Assembly: GCA_964567665.1 (NCBI GenBank)
Contig: CAZMNN010000025.1
Location: forward strand, 1-35,207
Reading direction: 5' to 3'
From: UBA1731 sp964567665
GTDB lineage: Bacteria > Verrucomicrobiota > Kiritimatiellia > RFP12 > UBA1067
DNA: 35,207 nucleotides
The notes under the pieces were generated by a model. The model was not told where the DNA came from. It did not search any database and saw only the letters and a list, made by a program, of their open reading frames with translations. Below are positions 9,301-15,519 of this stretch, piece by piece. Position 1 is the stretch's first letter; each line of letters opens with the position of its first letter. Made by a program: the position numbers and the translations under genes.

Positions 9301-9912
9301 CAACCGTGTTCGTATCTTGACGGAGGACGGAACTGGTACGCCGTTCCGGATTACGATGCGCAGGATGTCGGATCGCGGTTCACCGTCTCCGGCTGGTTCA
9401 AGGCAAACGGCATGGTTGGACATCCGCGTCTCTTGTCGCGGAAGATGTCGTACACAGATCCGAACGGATGGGAGGTGGAACTGCCGCAGTCCCTGACGAA
9501 CGTCAATGTGCGCGGCGGGTCGGCGTTTAGCATCGCCGCGACAATCCCCGATCTTTCTGAAGACTGGGTTCACCTTGCGTTCGTTTTTTCGATGAACGAC
9601 GCATACGGAAGCAAGGTTGCAGTCTATGCGAACGGAAGCCGTGTGTCCACACAGGAAAGGAAGGATAACGGGGAGACGGTGGACAGGGACGATCTGGCTC
9701 TTGTGACGGACAACGCTCTGCCGCTTGCGTTCGGCTGCAACGCTGCGGGGAATGAGGCGTCGTTCAACGGCGAATTCGACGAGATCCGCCTTTGTGGTGG
9801 CGAGGTGTCCGCGAACTGGGTAAAGGCCGAGTACCTTTCCGTGCGCGGCGACGGATTCCTGAATGTGTCCGCCGCAGAGCGCATTGGCGGTTTTGCTATA
9901 ATTGTGCGCTGA
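6364..9912 (+). CDS. Large secreted protein with three DUF2341-LamG modules and a Calx-beta domain
   Basis: A 1182-residue exported protein with a signal peptide to about residue 28. The domain order by eye is DUF2341 (33-125), LamG/concanavalin-like (137-350), DUF2341 (372-460), LamG (478-690), Calx-beta (about 708-807), DUF2341 (818-910), LamG (930-1160). Each DUF2341 carries an F-x-x-L-P-V-L-V-R-L-S-like strand, FTDA-x-G, and W-N-x-D-G-x-S-x-V-W-V; each LamG opens with VGVWH and closes with D-E-x-R. The Calx-beta has the G-x-A-x-x-G-x-D-Y signature. Such proteins bind glycans or surfaces outside the cell. No membrane anchor, autotransporter domain or sorting helix is seen; the tail is a short hydrophobic GGFAIIVR. 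The ATG follows a weak GAGAG site. Start and family are secure; the ligand is unknown. Confidence 0.92.
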   Translation: MKLHQTKKNTGILLCLIFAVGIAFNGGAEQRSMTISVAPDSIPSGVSFSDMPLLVRLSSSTYGFEYSGFLEGGTDISFTDANGNALAYDIDTWNPDGESLVWVKVPTLSSGTSITMHWGSDVVAENSPTAVWSSFAGVWHCNDASAALTDATGNGLSATPAGAEGYVAQMTGVADGAVGRCRRAQDSATYYSGLRSSHIAVNSEALQVGSQFVYSGWYKANQIIGYPRLASTKTNYLDNCGWEVEFERDARRIYLRGANNKGFLADMPQCVGKWCHVAFVYDGATAYCYTNGYLAASGSIDSAMDSGLGLAIGGNANATEQGWSGWFDEVRYRAGVASADEIAVQYRMVADPGFLVYSEPARATVDVSRFSHLVAFRLNDPHVAEGVGDVPILLRLSTAIAGFRYSDFKADGNDLCITDANGGILPHEIDTWNPDGESLVWVRLPSASACAAIVAYYGSDSYVNPEVNRRATWSGYVGVWHMNESGGTAADATVYGRNGTPCGDYSQNNVGIADGVVGMARKNGGDGNSGNRSYISVPDYDSSGLTDTFTASGFFRVTSGGGWYRLFSRCTASGDEGWGQELTWNDATKLTVYGGGKAAAGKAVTIPDPVGNWVHLAFAYSGKTCTVYTNGEQVAVVDISQPATANGEPLSFGCVSDGSDWSLFGDYDELRIDRRIPSAERVRLEYMAMTATNFFSASSAIPVSTAVPDVTVSRISNAAEKGLVPGEFKIALSAPCATPRQFAYTLSGTAVAGVDYAGASMGTVVVPAGMTETILKIPVKSNPAADGDRTVIISLDGFEGLTAELTIADLRSPIKDDFRWRIRFDCPCPFLEEGETLTNFPVLVRLSSAHVGGFSYGAFRMGDGYDILFTDASGERVFAHSVDEWNEDGTSYVWVFVPELKRGTKFLMLYGSKFDLDAADVVNVPWSGYVGVWHFNEKTWRKPAHDATGHGYGAVVNAWNYPSYNDDYPDGAVGHARYNQPCSYLDGGRNWYAVPDYDAQDVGSRFTVSGWFKANGMVGHPRLLSRKMSYTDPNGWEVELPQSLTNVNVRGGSAFSIAATIPDLSEDWVHLAFVFSMNDAYGSKVAVYANGSRVSTQERKDNGETVDRDDLALVTDNALPLAFGCNAAGNEASFNGEFDEIRLCGGEVSANWVKAEYLSVRGDGFLNVSAAERIGGFAIIVR
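9894..9902 (+). promoter_or_regulatory. Extended -10 promoter within the 3' end of the LamG gene
   Basis: TGC-TATAAT with the hexamer at 9897-9902, overlapping the last codons of the large LamG gene and followed by TGTGCGC. No -35 at the usual distance is visible, so it would rely on the extended -10. It would give the 9954 gene a leader of about 45 bases. Confidence 0.45.
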
Positions 9913-9953
9913 ATGTTCGTGTCACCAGCAACCACCAACAGGACAGGCCGCAA

Positions 9954-10862
9954 ATGAAAAGAAGAGAATTCATAGGCGCAACGCTCCTTGCCGGAGCGGG
10001 TGCGATGACCGGAGGATGCAAAACCCTGTTTGACGGATCGACGGAGCGGGTTCCGTACGGCGACACCATCGGAGACCGGCTTTGGATGTGGGGGCATCAT
10101 GCCATGGCGTTCGCCTCGCTGCAGGGGAACAGCAACGAGTACTACAACCTTCCGTATGACAGGCGCATCGACATGGCCGATGCCTGCAAAGACATGGGCA
10201 TACCGGGATGCTTTGTCGTCCGGTGGCTCAACCTTCCGACGAAGGAGGAACTTCCGACGTACATGAAGCAGTTTGCCGGCATGAAGCGCGTGGGATTCTC
10301 CATCACCGACAGCGCGAAGGAGACGTTCGACGAGAAGGTGCGGCTTGGCCTTGAGTTTGCGGACAGGATGCCGAACCTCACCACGCTGATCCTCGACGAC
10401 TACTGGCGTCCCGGACACAACCAGGGGCATGAGGCCCTTGTCAAGGTGAAGGAGCGGCTCGCTTCGCGCAAACTCAAGCTGAGCGCAGTCCTGTACTCCG
10501 ACGCCGATGGAGTGAGGGACGAGTTAAAGCGCGACATCGACCTGTGCGACGAGATCACGTTCTGGTTCTGGTTCGGAAAGAACGTCAACGGAATCGAGGA
10601 GCAGGTCGCGAAGCTCCGCGAGCTTGTCGGCCCCGAAAAGCCGATTCTGCTTGGACAGTACATGTGGGATTTCGGCGGTCGGCGACCGATGTCGGCGGAG
10701 CGCATGGAAAGCCAGCTTGCCCAGACGACGCGGCTGCTGGATCGCCGGGAGATATCCGGTGTGATATTCCACTGCACCCCTCTCGTGGACATGGATATCG
10801 ATGCCGTGAACATTTCGCGCCGTTGGATTCGCGAGAATGCGCCGCGAAAATGGGGTGCATGA
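9954..10862 (+). CDS. Tat-signal exported protein of unknown function (possible TIM barrel)
   Basis: A 302-residue protein. I choose ATG 9954 over upstream in-frame starts because it gives a canonical export signal: MKRREFIG (twin arginine with Phe), an Ala/Gly-rich hydrophobic stretch, then TGGC at about 19-22, which could be a weak lipobox. The mature part begins with LWMWGHHAMAF and contains strand-like segments GCFVVRWL, KRVGFSITD, LTTLILDDYW, LKLSAVLYSD, CDEITFWFWFG, KPILLGQYMWD and ISGVIFHCTP. This spacing suggests an eight-stranded alpha/beta barrel with acidic or aromatic residues at strand ends, as in glycoside-hydrolase-like proteins. I recognise no named family. It follows the LamG gene by 41 bases. 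Confidence 0.8.
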   Translation: MKRREFIGATLLAGAGAMTGGCKTLFDGSTERVPYGDTIGDRLWMWGHHAMAFASLQGNSNEYYNLPYDRRIDMADACKDMGIPGCFVVRWLNLPTKEELPTYMKQFAGMKRVGFSITDSAKETFDEKVRLGLEFADRMPNLTTLILDDYWRPGHNQGHEALVKVKERLASRKLKLSAVLYSDADGVRDELKRDIDLCDEITFWFWFGKNVNGIEEQVAKLRELVGPEKPILLGQYMWDFGGRRPMSAERMESQLAQTTRLLDRREISGVIFHCTPLVDMDIDAVNISRRWIRENAPRKWGA

Positions 10863-10880
10863 TTTCACTCCGTCCGTATT

Positions 10881-10889
10881 TGATATAAT
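10881..10889 (+). promoter_or_regulatory. Extended -10 immediately before the nitroreductase start (leaderless promoter)
   Basis: TGA-TATAAT, hexamer at 10884-10889, followed by TCGCCC and then ATG at 10896. Transcription normally begins six to eight bases after the -10, which places the first transcribed base at or next to the start codon. There is no good -35. Confidence 0.65.
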
Positions 10890-10895
10890 TCGCCC

Positions 10896-11723
10896 ATGAC
10901 TGATTTGTTCCAGGTTGATGCGGTTAAGTGCGTGAAGTGCGGTGCGTGTGTGCGCGACTGCTCGTTCCGCGCATTGCGTTCGGGTGACGACGGAACGCCG
11001 TCTTTGGCGTTTCCCGAAAGGTGTACGCGCTGCCAGCACTGTCTTGCGGTGTGTCCGACGGGTGCTGTGACGCTTGACGGGAAGCGTCCGGAAGATTCAG
11101 CGCCGCTTTCAGGCATGGCGCTTCCGAGCGCTGAGGCCGTCGCAAACTGGATGGCGACGCGCCGTTCCGTGCGGCAGTTCGCCGCCGAGGACGTGGACAG
11201 GGATGTGCTTGACCGTGTGCTTAAGATTCTCGGCAATACGCCGACGGGGTGCAACGCCCGCGCCCTCACGTTCACGTGCCTTCCGGGCCGCGAATCGATG
11301 GATCGCTTCCGCAAGTCGTTCATCCACGCGATAGAGCGCCACCGCGACGGAACCAAGCTGCTGCCGCGTTGGCTTGCAGTCCCGGCGATCAAGTTGCGCG
11401 ACGGCATTGAGGACAGGTTCTTTCGCGGGGCTTCGGGAATGTTGATCGTATCCTCCGACGAGACGTCGCCGGGCGTGGTCACGCCTCATGAGGATGTCAC
11501 GATCGCGTGTTCTCATTTCGAGCTTCTTGCGAACGCAAACGGAATTGCGACATGTTGGTGCGGATTTCTTCCGCTTGTGCAGAAGGCGGTTCCGGAGATA
11601 CTTGAGGCGACAGTCGGCATCAGGCGCACTACGCCGTTCTATTCGATACTGTTCGGCAGGCCGGCCGTCAGGTATATGCGGGGTGTGCAACGCGGCGGCT
11701 ATGCGCACATCAAGTACATGTGA
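10896..11723 (+). CDS. Ferredoxin-nitroreductase fusion protein
   Basis: A 275-residue cytoplasmic protein with two domains. Residues about 8-60 hold two 4Fe-4S clusters of ferredoxin type, CVKCGACVRDC and CTRCQHCLAVCP. Residues about 80-265 form a nitroreductase-family FMN domain, opening with the typical R-R-S-V-R-x-F segment and including the GCNARALT and ANGIATCWCG segments. Proteins of this build reduce small electrophilic substrates with electrons passed from the clusters to FMN; the physiological substrate is usually unknown, and nothing here narrows it. The start codon sits seven bases after a -10 box with no room for a Shine-Dalgarno, so a leaderless message is likely. Both neighbours appear functionally unrelated. 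Confidence 0.92.
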   Translation: MTDLFQVDAVKCVKCGACVRDCSFRALRSGDDGTPSLAFPERCTRCQHCLAVCPTGAVTLDGKRPEDSAPLSGMALPSAEAVANWMATRRSVRQFAAEDVDRDVLDRVLKILGNTPTGCNARALTFTCLPGRESMDRFRKSFIHAIERHRDGTKLLPRWLAVPAIKLRDGIEDRFFRGASGMLIVSSDETSPGVVTPHEDVTIACSHFELLANANGIATCWCGFLPLVQKAVPEILEATVGIRRTTPFYSILFGRPAVRYMRGVQRGGYAHIKYM

Positions 11724-11746
11724 CGTCTGCGCCGCCGTCGGCTTGC

Positions 11747-11775
11747 TTGCATTGCTCGTTGAATAAGGGTATAAT
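11747..11775 (+). promoter_or_regulatory. Promoter for the surface-repeat gene and glnS
   Basis: TTGCAT at 11747-11752, 17-base spacer, TATAAT at 11770-11775, followed by TCTGCG. Unlike most others here it lacks the TGn extension. It is the only clear promoter before 11810 and probably also serves glnS, hisB and hisA. Confidence 0.75.
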
Positions 11776-11809
11776 TCTGCGTAATTTTCGAAACCAAAAG
11801 GAGATGTCG

Positions 11810-12283
11810 ATGAAAAAGGTTCTGTGCGCCGTAATGGTTGCGCTTGCCGCAGTGGCGCTTCGCGCCGATACTGACGGCAATCTGATGTTGGCCGTCTTTT
11901 CGCCGGGTGAGCTTCCCACGCCAACATCCTCCATCTACGGCGGCAGACTGTCGCTGGTGTACGGCGAGTGCCACGAGTTCTACGGTCTTGACCTTGGCGT
12001 GGCCGGCTATGTGCGCGACCGTGCATCAGGTGTGCAGCTGAATGCCTGCTGGAACGGCGTCGGCACCGACATGGCCGGTCTGCAGATCGGCCTCATCAAC
12101 TCGGTCGAGGGGTATTTCGCAGGTGCGCAGGTTGGGCTTGCCAACGTTTCCACAACGCTTTACGGCTGCCAGATCGGGCTTGTGAACGTGACGGACAGGC
12201 TTTACGGTTGCCAGATCGGACTTGCCAACCTTGCGATGGATCGCAGGTGGAGCTTCTGGCCCATCATCAACATTGGCTGGTAA
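11810..12283 (+). CDS. Secreted G-Q-I-G-L repeat protein (LA_2272 surface-repeat type)
   Basis: A 157-residue protein. ATG 11810 is chosen because AAGGAG at 11798-11803 lies six bases upstream; the ATG at 11804 would leave no spacing. A signal peptide (MKKVLCAVMVALAAVALRA) is followed by a strand-rich part. From about residue 85 there are four related units of roughly 16-20 residues, each ending in the pattern G-x-Q-[IV]-G-L-[IVA]-N (AGLQIGLIN, AGAQVGLAN, GCQIGLVN, GCQIGLAN). This repeat is the hallmark of the LA_2272 surface-repeat family, thought to be outer-membrane or surface beta structures of unknown role. The stop codon is two bases before the glnS start, so translation of the two may be coupled. 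Confidence 0.82.
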   Translation: MKKVLCAVMVALAAVALRADTDGNLMLAVFSPGELPTPTSSIYGGRLSLVYGECHEFYGLDLGVAGYVRDRASGVQLNACWNGVGTDMAGLQIGLINSVEGYFAGAQVGLANVSTTLYGCQIGLVNVTDRLYGCQIGLANLAMDRRWSFWPIINIGW

Positions 12284-12285
12284 GG

Positions 12286-13998
12286 ATGGAAGAGACTGAT
12301 ACCGGCAGGCATTTTCTCCGTCAATGGATCGATGCCGACGTGGCCGCCGGACGCACCGGCGGCAAGGTCGTGACGCGCTTCCCGCCTGAGCCGAACGGCT
12401 ACATACACATAGGGCACGCCAAGGCGATATGCGTCGATTTCGGCATGGCGGAGCTTTTCGGCGGCGAATGCCATCTGCGTCTTGACGACACGAATCCCGC
12501 CAAGGAGTCCGACGAATACGCGGAGAACATAAAGAACGACATACGTTGGCTTGGGTTCCGCTGGTCGGGCGAGGGCGATTCTGGCGAGCCGGGATTCTAC
12601 AACGCCAGCAACATGTTCGGGCGGATGTACGCAATCGCCGAGGAGCTGATCCGTCGCGGACAGGCCTACTGCTGCAATCTTGGGCAGGATGAGTGGAAGG
12701 AGTACAGGGGCGTTCCGGAGAAGCCCGGCAGACCTTCGCCTTCGAGAGATACGTCTCCGGAGCGGAATCTCCAGATATTCCACGAGATGCGTGACGGCAA
12801 GTACGCCGACGGGGAGTGGTGCCTGAGGGCGAAGATCGACATGTCCTCGCCGAACATACATTTCCGCGATCCGGTGCTTTACCGCATACGCCACGTCTCC
12901 CACTACCACCTTGGCGACAGATGGTGCGTATATCCGATGTACGATTTCGCGCATCCGATCGAAGATGCGCTCGAAGGCGTGACGCATTCCATGTGTACGC
13001 TTGAGTTCGAGGTTCACCGTCCGCTCTACGACTGGGTTGTGGACAGGCTCGACGAGCAGGGGCTTCTCGTGGTGCGCAACGGGGTCAAGGTGCGTCCGCA
13101 GCAGCGCGAGTTTGCGCGGCTCAACATCACGTGGACAGTCATGTCCAAGCGGCTTCTCCTCAAGCTTGTGGAGGAGCGGCACGTGTCCGGCTGGGACGAT
13201 CCGAGGATGCCGACGGTGTGCGGAATGCGCCGTCGCGGGTTCACGCCCGGTGCGATCCGCGAGTTCTGCGAGCGCGTAGGCGTGTCGAAGATGGAGAGCG
13301 AAAGCGATCCCGCGCTTCTCGAATGGTGCGTCCGCGAGGAACTGAACCGCACTGCGGCGCGTCGCATGGCGGTGCTTGACCCCGTGAAGCTCGTCATAGA
13401 CAATTTTGACGGCGTCCGCGAGGTGGAGCTGCCGAACAATCCGCTCGACGAGACCGCCGGCACGAGGAAGATCCGGTTCTCGAAGGAGATATGGATTGAC
13501 CGGGCCGACTTCATGGAGACGCCCGAAAAGAAGTTCTTCCGCCTTGCTCCTGAAAGGGAGGTGCGTCTTCGCGGCGCCTGCATCGTGAAATGCGTCTCCT
13601 TCCTGAGGGGTGAGGACGGCAGGGTGTCCGAAATCCACTGCACGTGGGACGAAGGTTCGTGGGGCGGCAATGCGCCGGACGGCCGTAAGGTGAAGGGGAC
13701 TATCCATTGGGTCGACTGCGCGACGGGCGTTGCGGCGCAGGTGCGTCTCTACGACAGGCTGTTCACTGATCCGAATCCGCTGAAGGACGGAAGCGACAAC
13801 TACCTAAACTACCTCAACCGCGATTCGTTGAGGGAAGTGACTGCATACGTGGAGCCGCTTCTTGCGGATGCAAAGGCGGGTGAGGCGTTCCAGTTTGAGC
13901 GCACCGGATATTTCTGTGCCGATTCCGTCGATTCACGCGCCGGAAGTCCGGTCTTCAACCGCACGGTCACGCTGAAGGACGGATACAAGCCGAGCTGA
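12286..13998 (+). CDS. glnS: Glutaminyl-tRNA synthetase
   Basis: A 570-residue class I aminoacyl-tRNA synthetase that charges tRNA-Gln with glutamine in the cytoplasm. ATG 12286 follows the previous stop by two bases; the longer frame from 12208 would overlap the repeat gene. The signatures are RFPPEPNGYIHIGHAKA (HIGH at residues 41-44), LRLDDTNPAKE, and VMSKR near 285 as the KMSKS equivalent. The C-terminal beta-barrel anticodon-binding domains follow, with IHWVDC and VRLYDRLF. Length and motif order match bacterial GlnRS rather than GluRS. Many bacteria lack this enzyme and use GatCAB instead, so its presence is informative about the lineage. It lies in a run with hisB and hisA. Confidence 0.97.
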   Translation: MEETDTGRHFLRQWIDADVAAGRTGGKVVTRFPPEPNGYIHIGHAKAICVDFGMAELFGGECHLRLDDTNPAKESDEYAENIKNDIRWLGFRWSGEGDSGEPGFYNASNMFGRMYAIAEELIRRGQAYCCNLGQDEWKEYRGVPEKPGRPSPSRDTSPERNLQIFHEMRDGKYADGEWCLRAKIDMSSPNIHFRDPVLYRIRHVSHYHLGDRWCVYPMYDFAHPIEDALEGVTHSMCTLEFEVHRPLYDWVVDRLDEQGLLVVRNGVKVRPQQREFARLNITWTVMSKRLLLKLVEERHVSGWDDPRMPTVCGMRRRGFTPGAIREFCERVGVSKMESESDPALLEWCVREELNRTAARRMAVLDPVKLVIDNFDGVREVELPNNPLDETAGTRKIRFSKEIWIDRADFMETPEKKFFRLAPEREVRLRGACIVKCVSFLRGEDGRVSEIHCTWDEGSWGGNAPDGRKVKGTIHWVDCATGVAAQVRLYDRLFTDPNPLKDGSDNYLNYLNRDSLREVTAYVEPLLADAKAGEAFQFERTGYFCADSVDSRAGSPVFNRTVTLKDGYKPS

Positions 13999-14045
13999 TG
14001 CAGCGCATTGTGTTCGGCAGCGATGTTTTTTCAGGAGATTTCAGG

Positions 14046-14630
14046 ATGAGGAAGGCGACAGTCAACAGGGAAACGAGGGAGACGAAGATCTCCCTGAGCC
14101 TCGATCTCGACGGATCGGGCGAAGGAGCCATCGATACAGGCATCGGTTTCTTCAACCATATGCTTGAGCTGCTCAAGAAGCACGCGCTCATCGACCTGTC
14201 GGTGAAAGCAGTCGGCGATCTTGACGTGGACTACCACCACACTGTGGAGGATGTCGGGCTTGTCTTCGGGAAGGCGTTGAATGAAGCGCTCGGCGACAGA
14301 GCCGGAATCGTGCGCTACGGATTCGCCTCCGTGCCGATGGACGAGGCTCTCTGCGAGACGTCGATAGATCTCGGCGGGCGTCCGTTCACCGTGTTTGTGT
14401 CCGGCAAGAAGCACATGATGGTTCGCGATTTCGAGGTCAAGCTTCTTGAGGAGTTCTTCCGCGCCGTTTCGGTGGAGGGACGGCTCAACGTGCATCTCCG
14501 CGAAATATACGGCGATGAGACGCACCATGTGTGCGAAGGGCTGTTCAAGTCGTTCGCCCGCGCACTTCGTCAGGCCGCATCGAAGGATGTGCGCGAAAAG
14601 GGCATCCCGTCATCAAAGGGCAAAATCTGA
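14046..14630 (+). CDS. hisB: Imidazoleglycerol-phosphate dehydratase
   Basis: A 194-residue monofunctional dehydratase of histidine biosynthesis, converting imidazole glycerol phosphate to imidazole acetol phosphate. ATG 14046 gives the canonical MRKATVNRETRET start and has AGGAG eight bases upstream; the ATG at 13998, overlapping the glnS stop, would add 16 unmatched residues. The manganese-ligand motifs are present: GFFNHMLEL, DLDVDYHHTVEDVG and DETHHVCEGLFKSFARAL. There is no N-terminal HAD phosphatase domain, unlike the enterobacterial fusion. The hisA start lies one base after its stop, so the two are translationally coupled. Confidence 0.97.
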   Translation: MRKATVNRETRETKISLSLDLDGSGEGAIDTGIGFFNHMLELLKKHALIDLSVKAVGDLDVDYHHTVEDVGLVFGKALNEALGDRAGIVRYGFASVPMDEALCETSIDLGGRPFTVFVSGKKHMMVRDFEVKLLEEFFRAVSVEGRLNVHLREIYGDETHHVCEGLFKSFARALRQAASKDVREKGIPSSKGKI

Positions 14631-14631
14631 T

Positions 14632-15366
14632 ATGGTCATACTTCCGGCAATCGACATCAAGGGTGGCAAGTGCGTACGTCTCAGACAGGGACGTGAAGAT
14701 GACGTGACCGTGTACGGCGATGCGCCGTCCGAACAGGCCGTGGACTGGCGTCGTCAGGGCGGAGAAGAGCTTCATGTGGTGGATCTCGACGGCGCTTTCG
14801 CCGGGACGCCAAGGCATGCGGCGGTGATCGCGGACATAATCAAGGCTTTTGCCGGCCCAGTGGAGGTCGGCGGCGGTCTGCGCACACCGGAGGCGTTGGC
14901 GGCAGTGATCGAGGCTGGGGCGACACGCGCCATCATCGGGTCGGCGGCTCTTGAGGATCCCGAGTTCCTGTCGAGTTCGGTTGAGATATACGGCGACAGG
15001 ATTGCGGTCGGCATAGATGCGCGTAACGGTTTTGTGCAGACTCGCGGCTGGGTGGAGACGTCAAAGACGCCGGCGACGGAGTTGGCTCGCGCAGTCGCGG
15101 CGATGGGCGTAAAGACGATAATCTACACGGACACCGCGACGGATGGAATGCTCGGCGGCCCGAATCTTGAGCAGATGGCGGCAATCTGCGACGCGGCGCC
15201 GAATTGCGAGATCACCGCATCCGGCGGCGTCTCCTCGCCGGAGGATGTGCTGAACCTTCGCAGGCTCGGCAGACCGAATCTGCGGGCGGCGATTGTCGGC
15301 AAGGCCCTTTACGACGGGCGCACAAGCCTCGCGGCCATGAACGCCGCCGCCCGTTGCGCAATATGA
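14632..15366 (+). CDS. hisA: ProFAR isomerase (phosphoribosylformimino-AICAR-phosphate isomerase)
   Basis: A 244-residue TIM barrel that performs the Amadori isomerisation of ProFAR in histidine biosynthesis. ATG 14632 follows the hisB stop directly and starts MVILPAIDIKGG, with the catalytic Asp at residue 8. The second catalytic Asp is in GIDARNG (about 129). Phosphate-binding glycine loops appear as EVGGGLRT and ITASGGVSS, and IIYTDTATDGM is the family signature. It is the last gene of the glnS-hisB-hisA run. hisH and hisF, which usually lie beside it, are not in the window, while hisD is about 7 kb downstream. Confidence 0.97.
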   Translation: MVILPAIDIKGGKCVRLRQGREDDVTVYGDAPSEQAVDWRRQGGEELHVVDLDGAFAGTPRHAAVIADIIKAFAGPVEVGGGLRTPEALAAVIEAGATRAIIGSAALEDPEFLSSSVEIYGDRIAVGIDARNGFVQTRGWVETSKTPATELARAVAAMGVKTIIYTDTATDGMLGGPNLEQMAAICDAAPNCEITASGGVSSPEDVLNLRRLGRPNLRAAIVGKALYDGRTSLAAMNAAARCAI

Positions 15367-15370
15367 TCTT

Positions 15371-15393
15371 CGGGATGTCCATTTGACATTCCG
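15371..15393 (+). terminator. Hairpin between hisA and rpsB, overlapping the rpsB -35 box
   Basis: CGGGATGTC at 15371-15379 pairs with GACATTCCG at 15385-15393 around the loop CATTT, nine base pairs including one G-U. A short U run (GTTTTG) follows about six bases later. It may end the hisA message, though the U tract is weak. The 3' arm overlaps TTGACA of the rpsB promoter. Confidence 0.4.
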
Positions 15394-15411
15394 GATGTGT
15401 TTTGATATCCT
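15383..15411 (+). promoter_or_regulatory. rpsB-tsf promoter
   Basis: A perfect TTGACA at 15383-15388, 17-base spacer ending TGA, and TATCCT at 15406-15411, followed by ACACGCCC. The resulting leader is about 100 bases before the rpsB start at 15520, long enough for autogenous control by S2, which is known for rpsB in other bacteria; I see no specific S2-binding structure. Confidence 0.85.
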
Positions 15412-15519
15412 ACACGCCCATCTTTTCCGAGGTGGAAGAGATGAAGCGAACGGCGGGGAGATGTCCAACTTCACGTCAAAGCGGATTAGTCAAACGAAAT
15501 TGAACTGAAAGGAAACAAA

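Noticed and set aside
12202..13707. A 501-codon - strand frame opposite glnS
   Set aside because: Antisense to a certain GlnRS gene, with no ribosome site or recognisable protein features.
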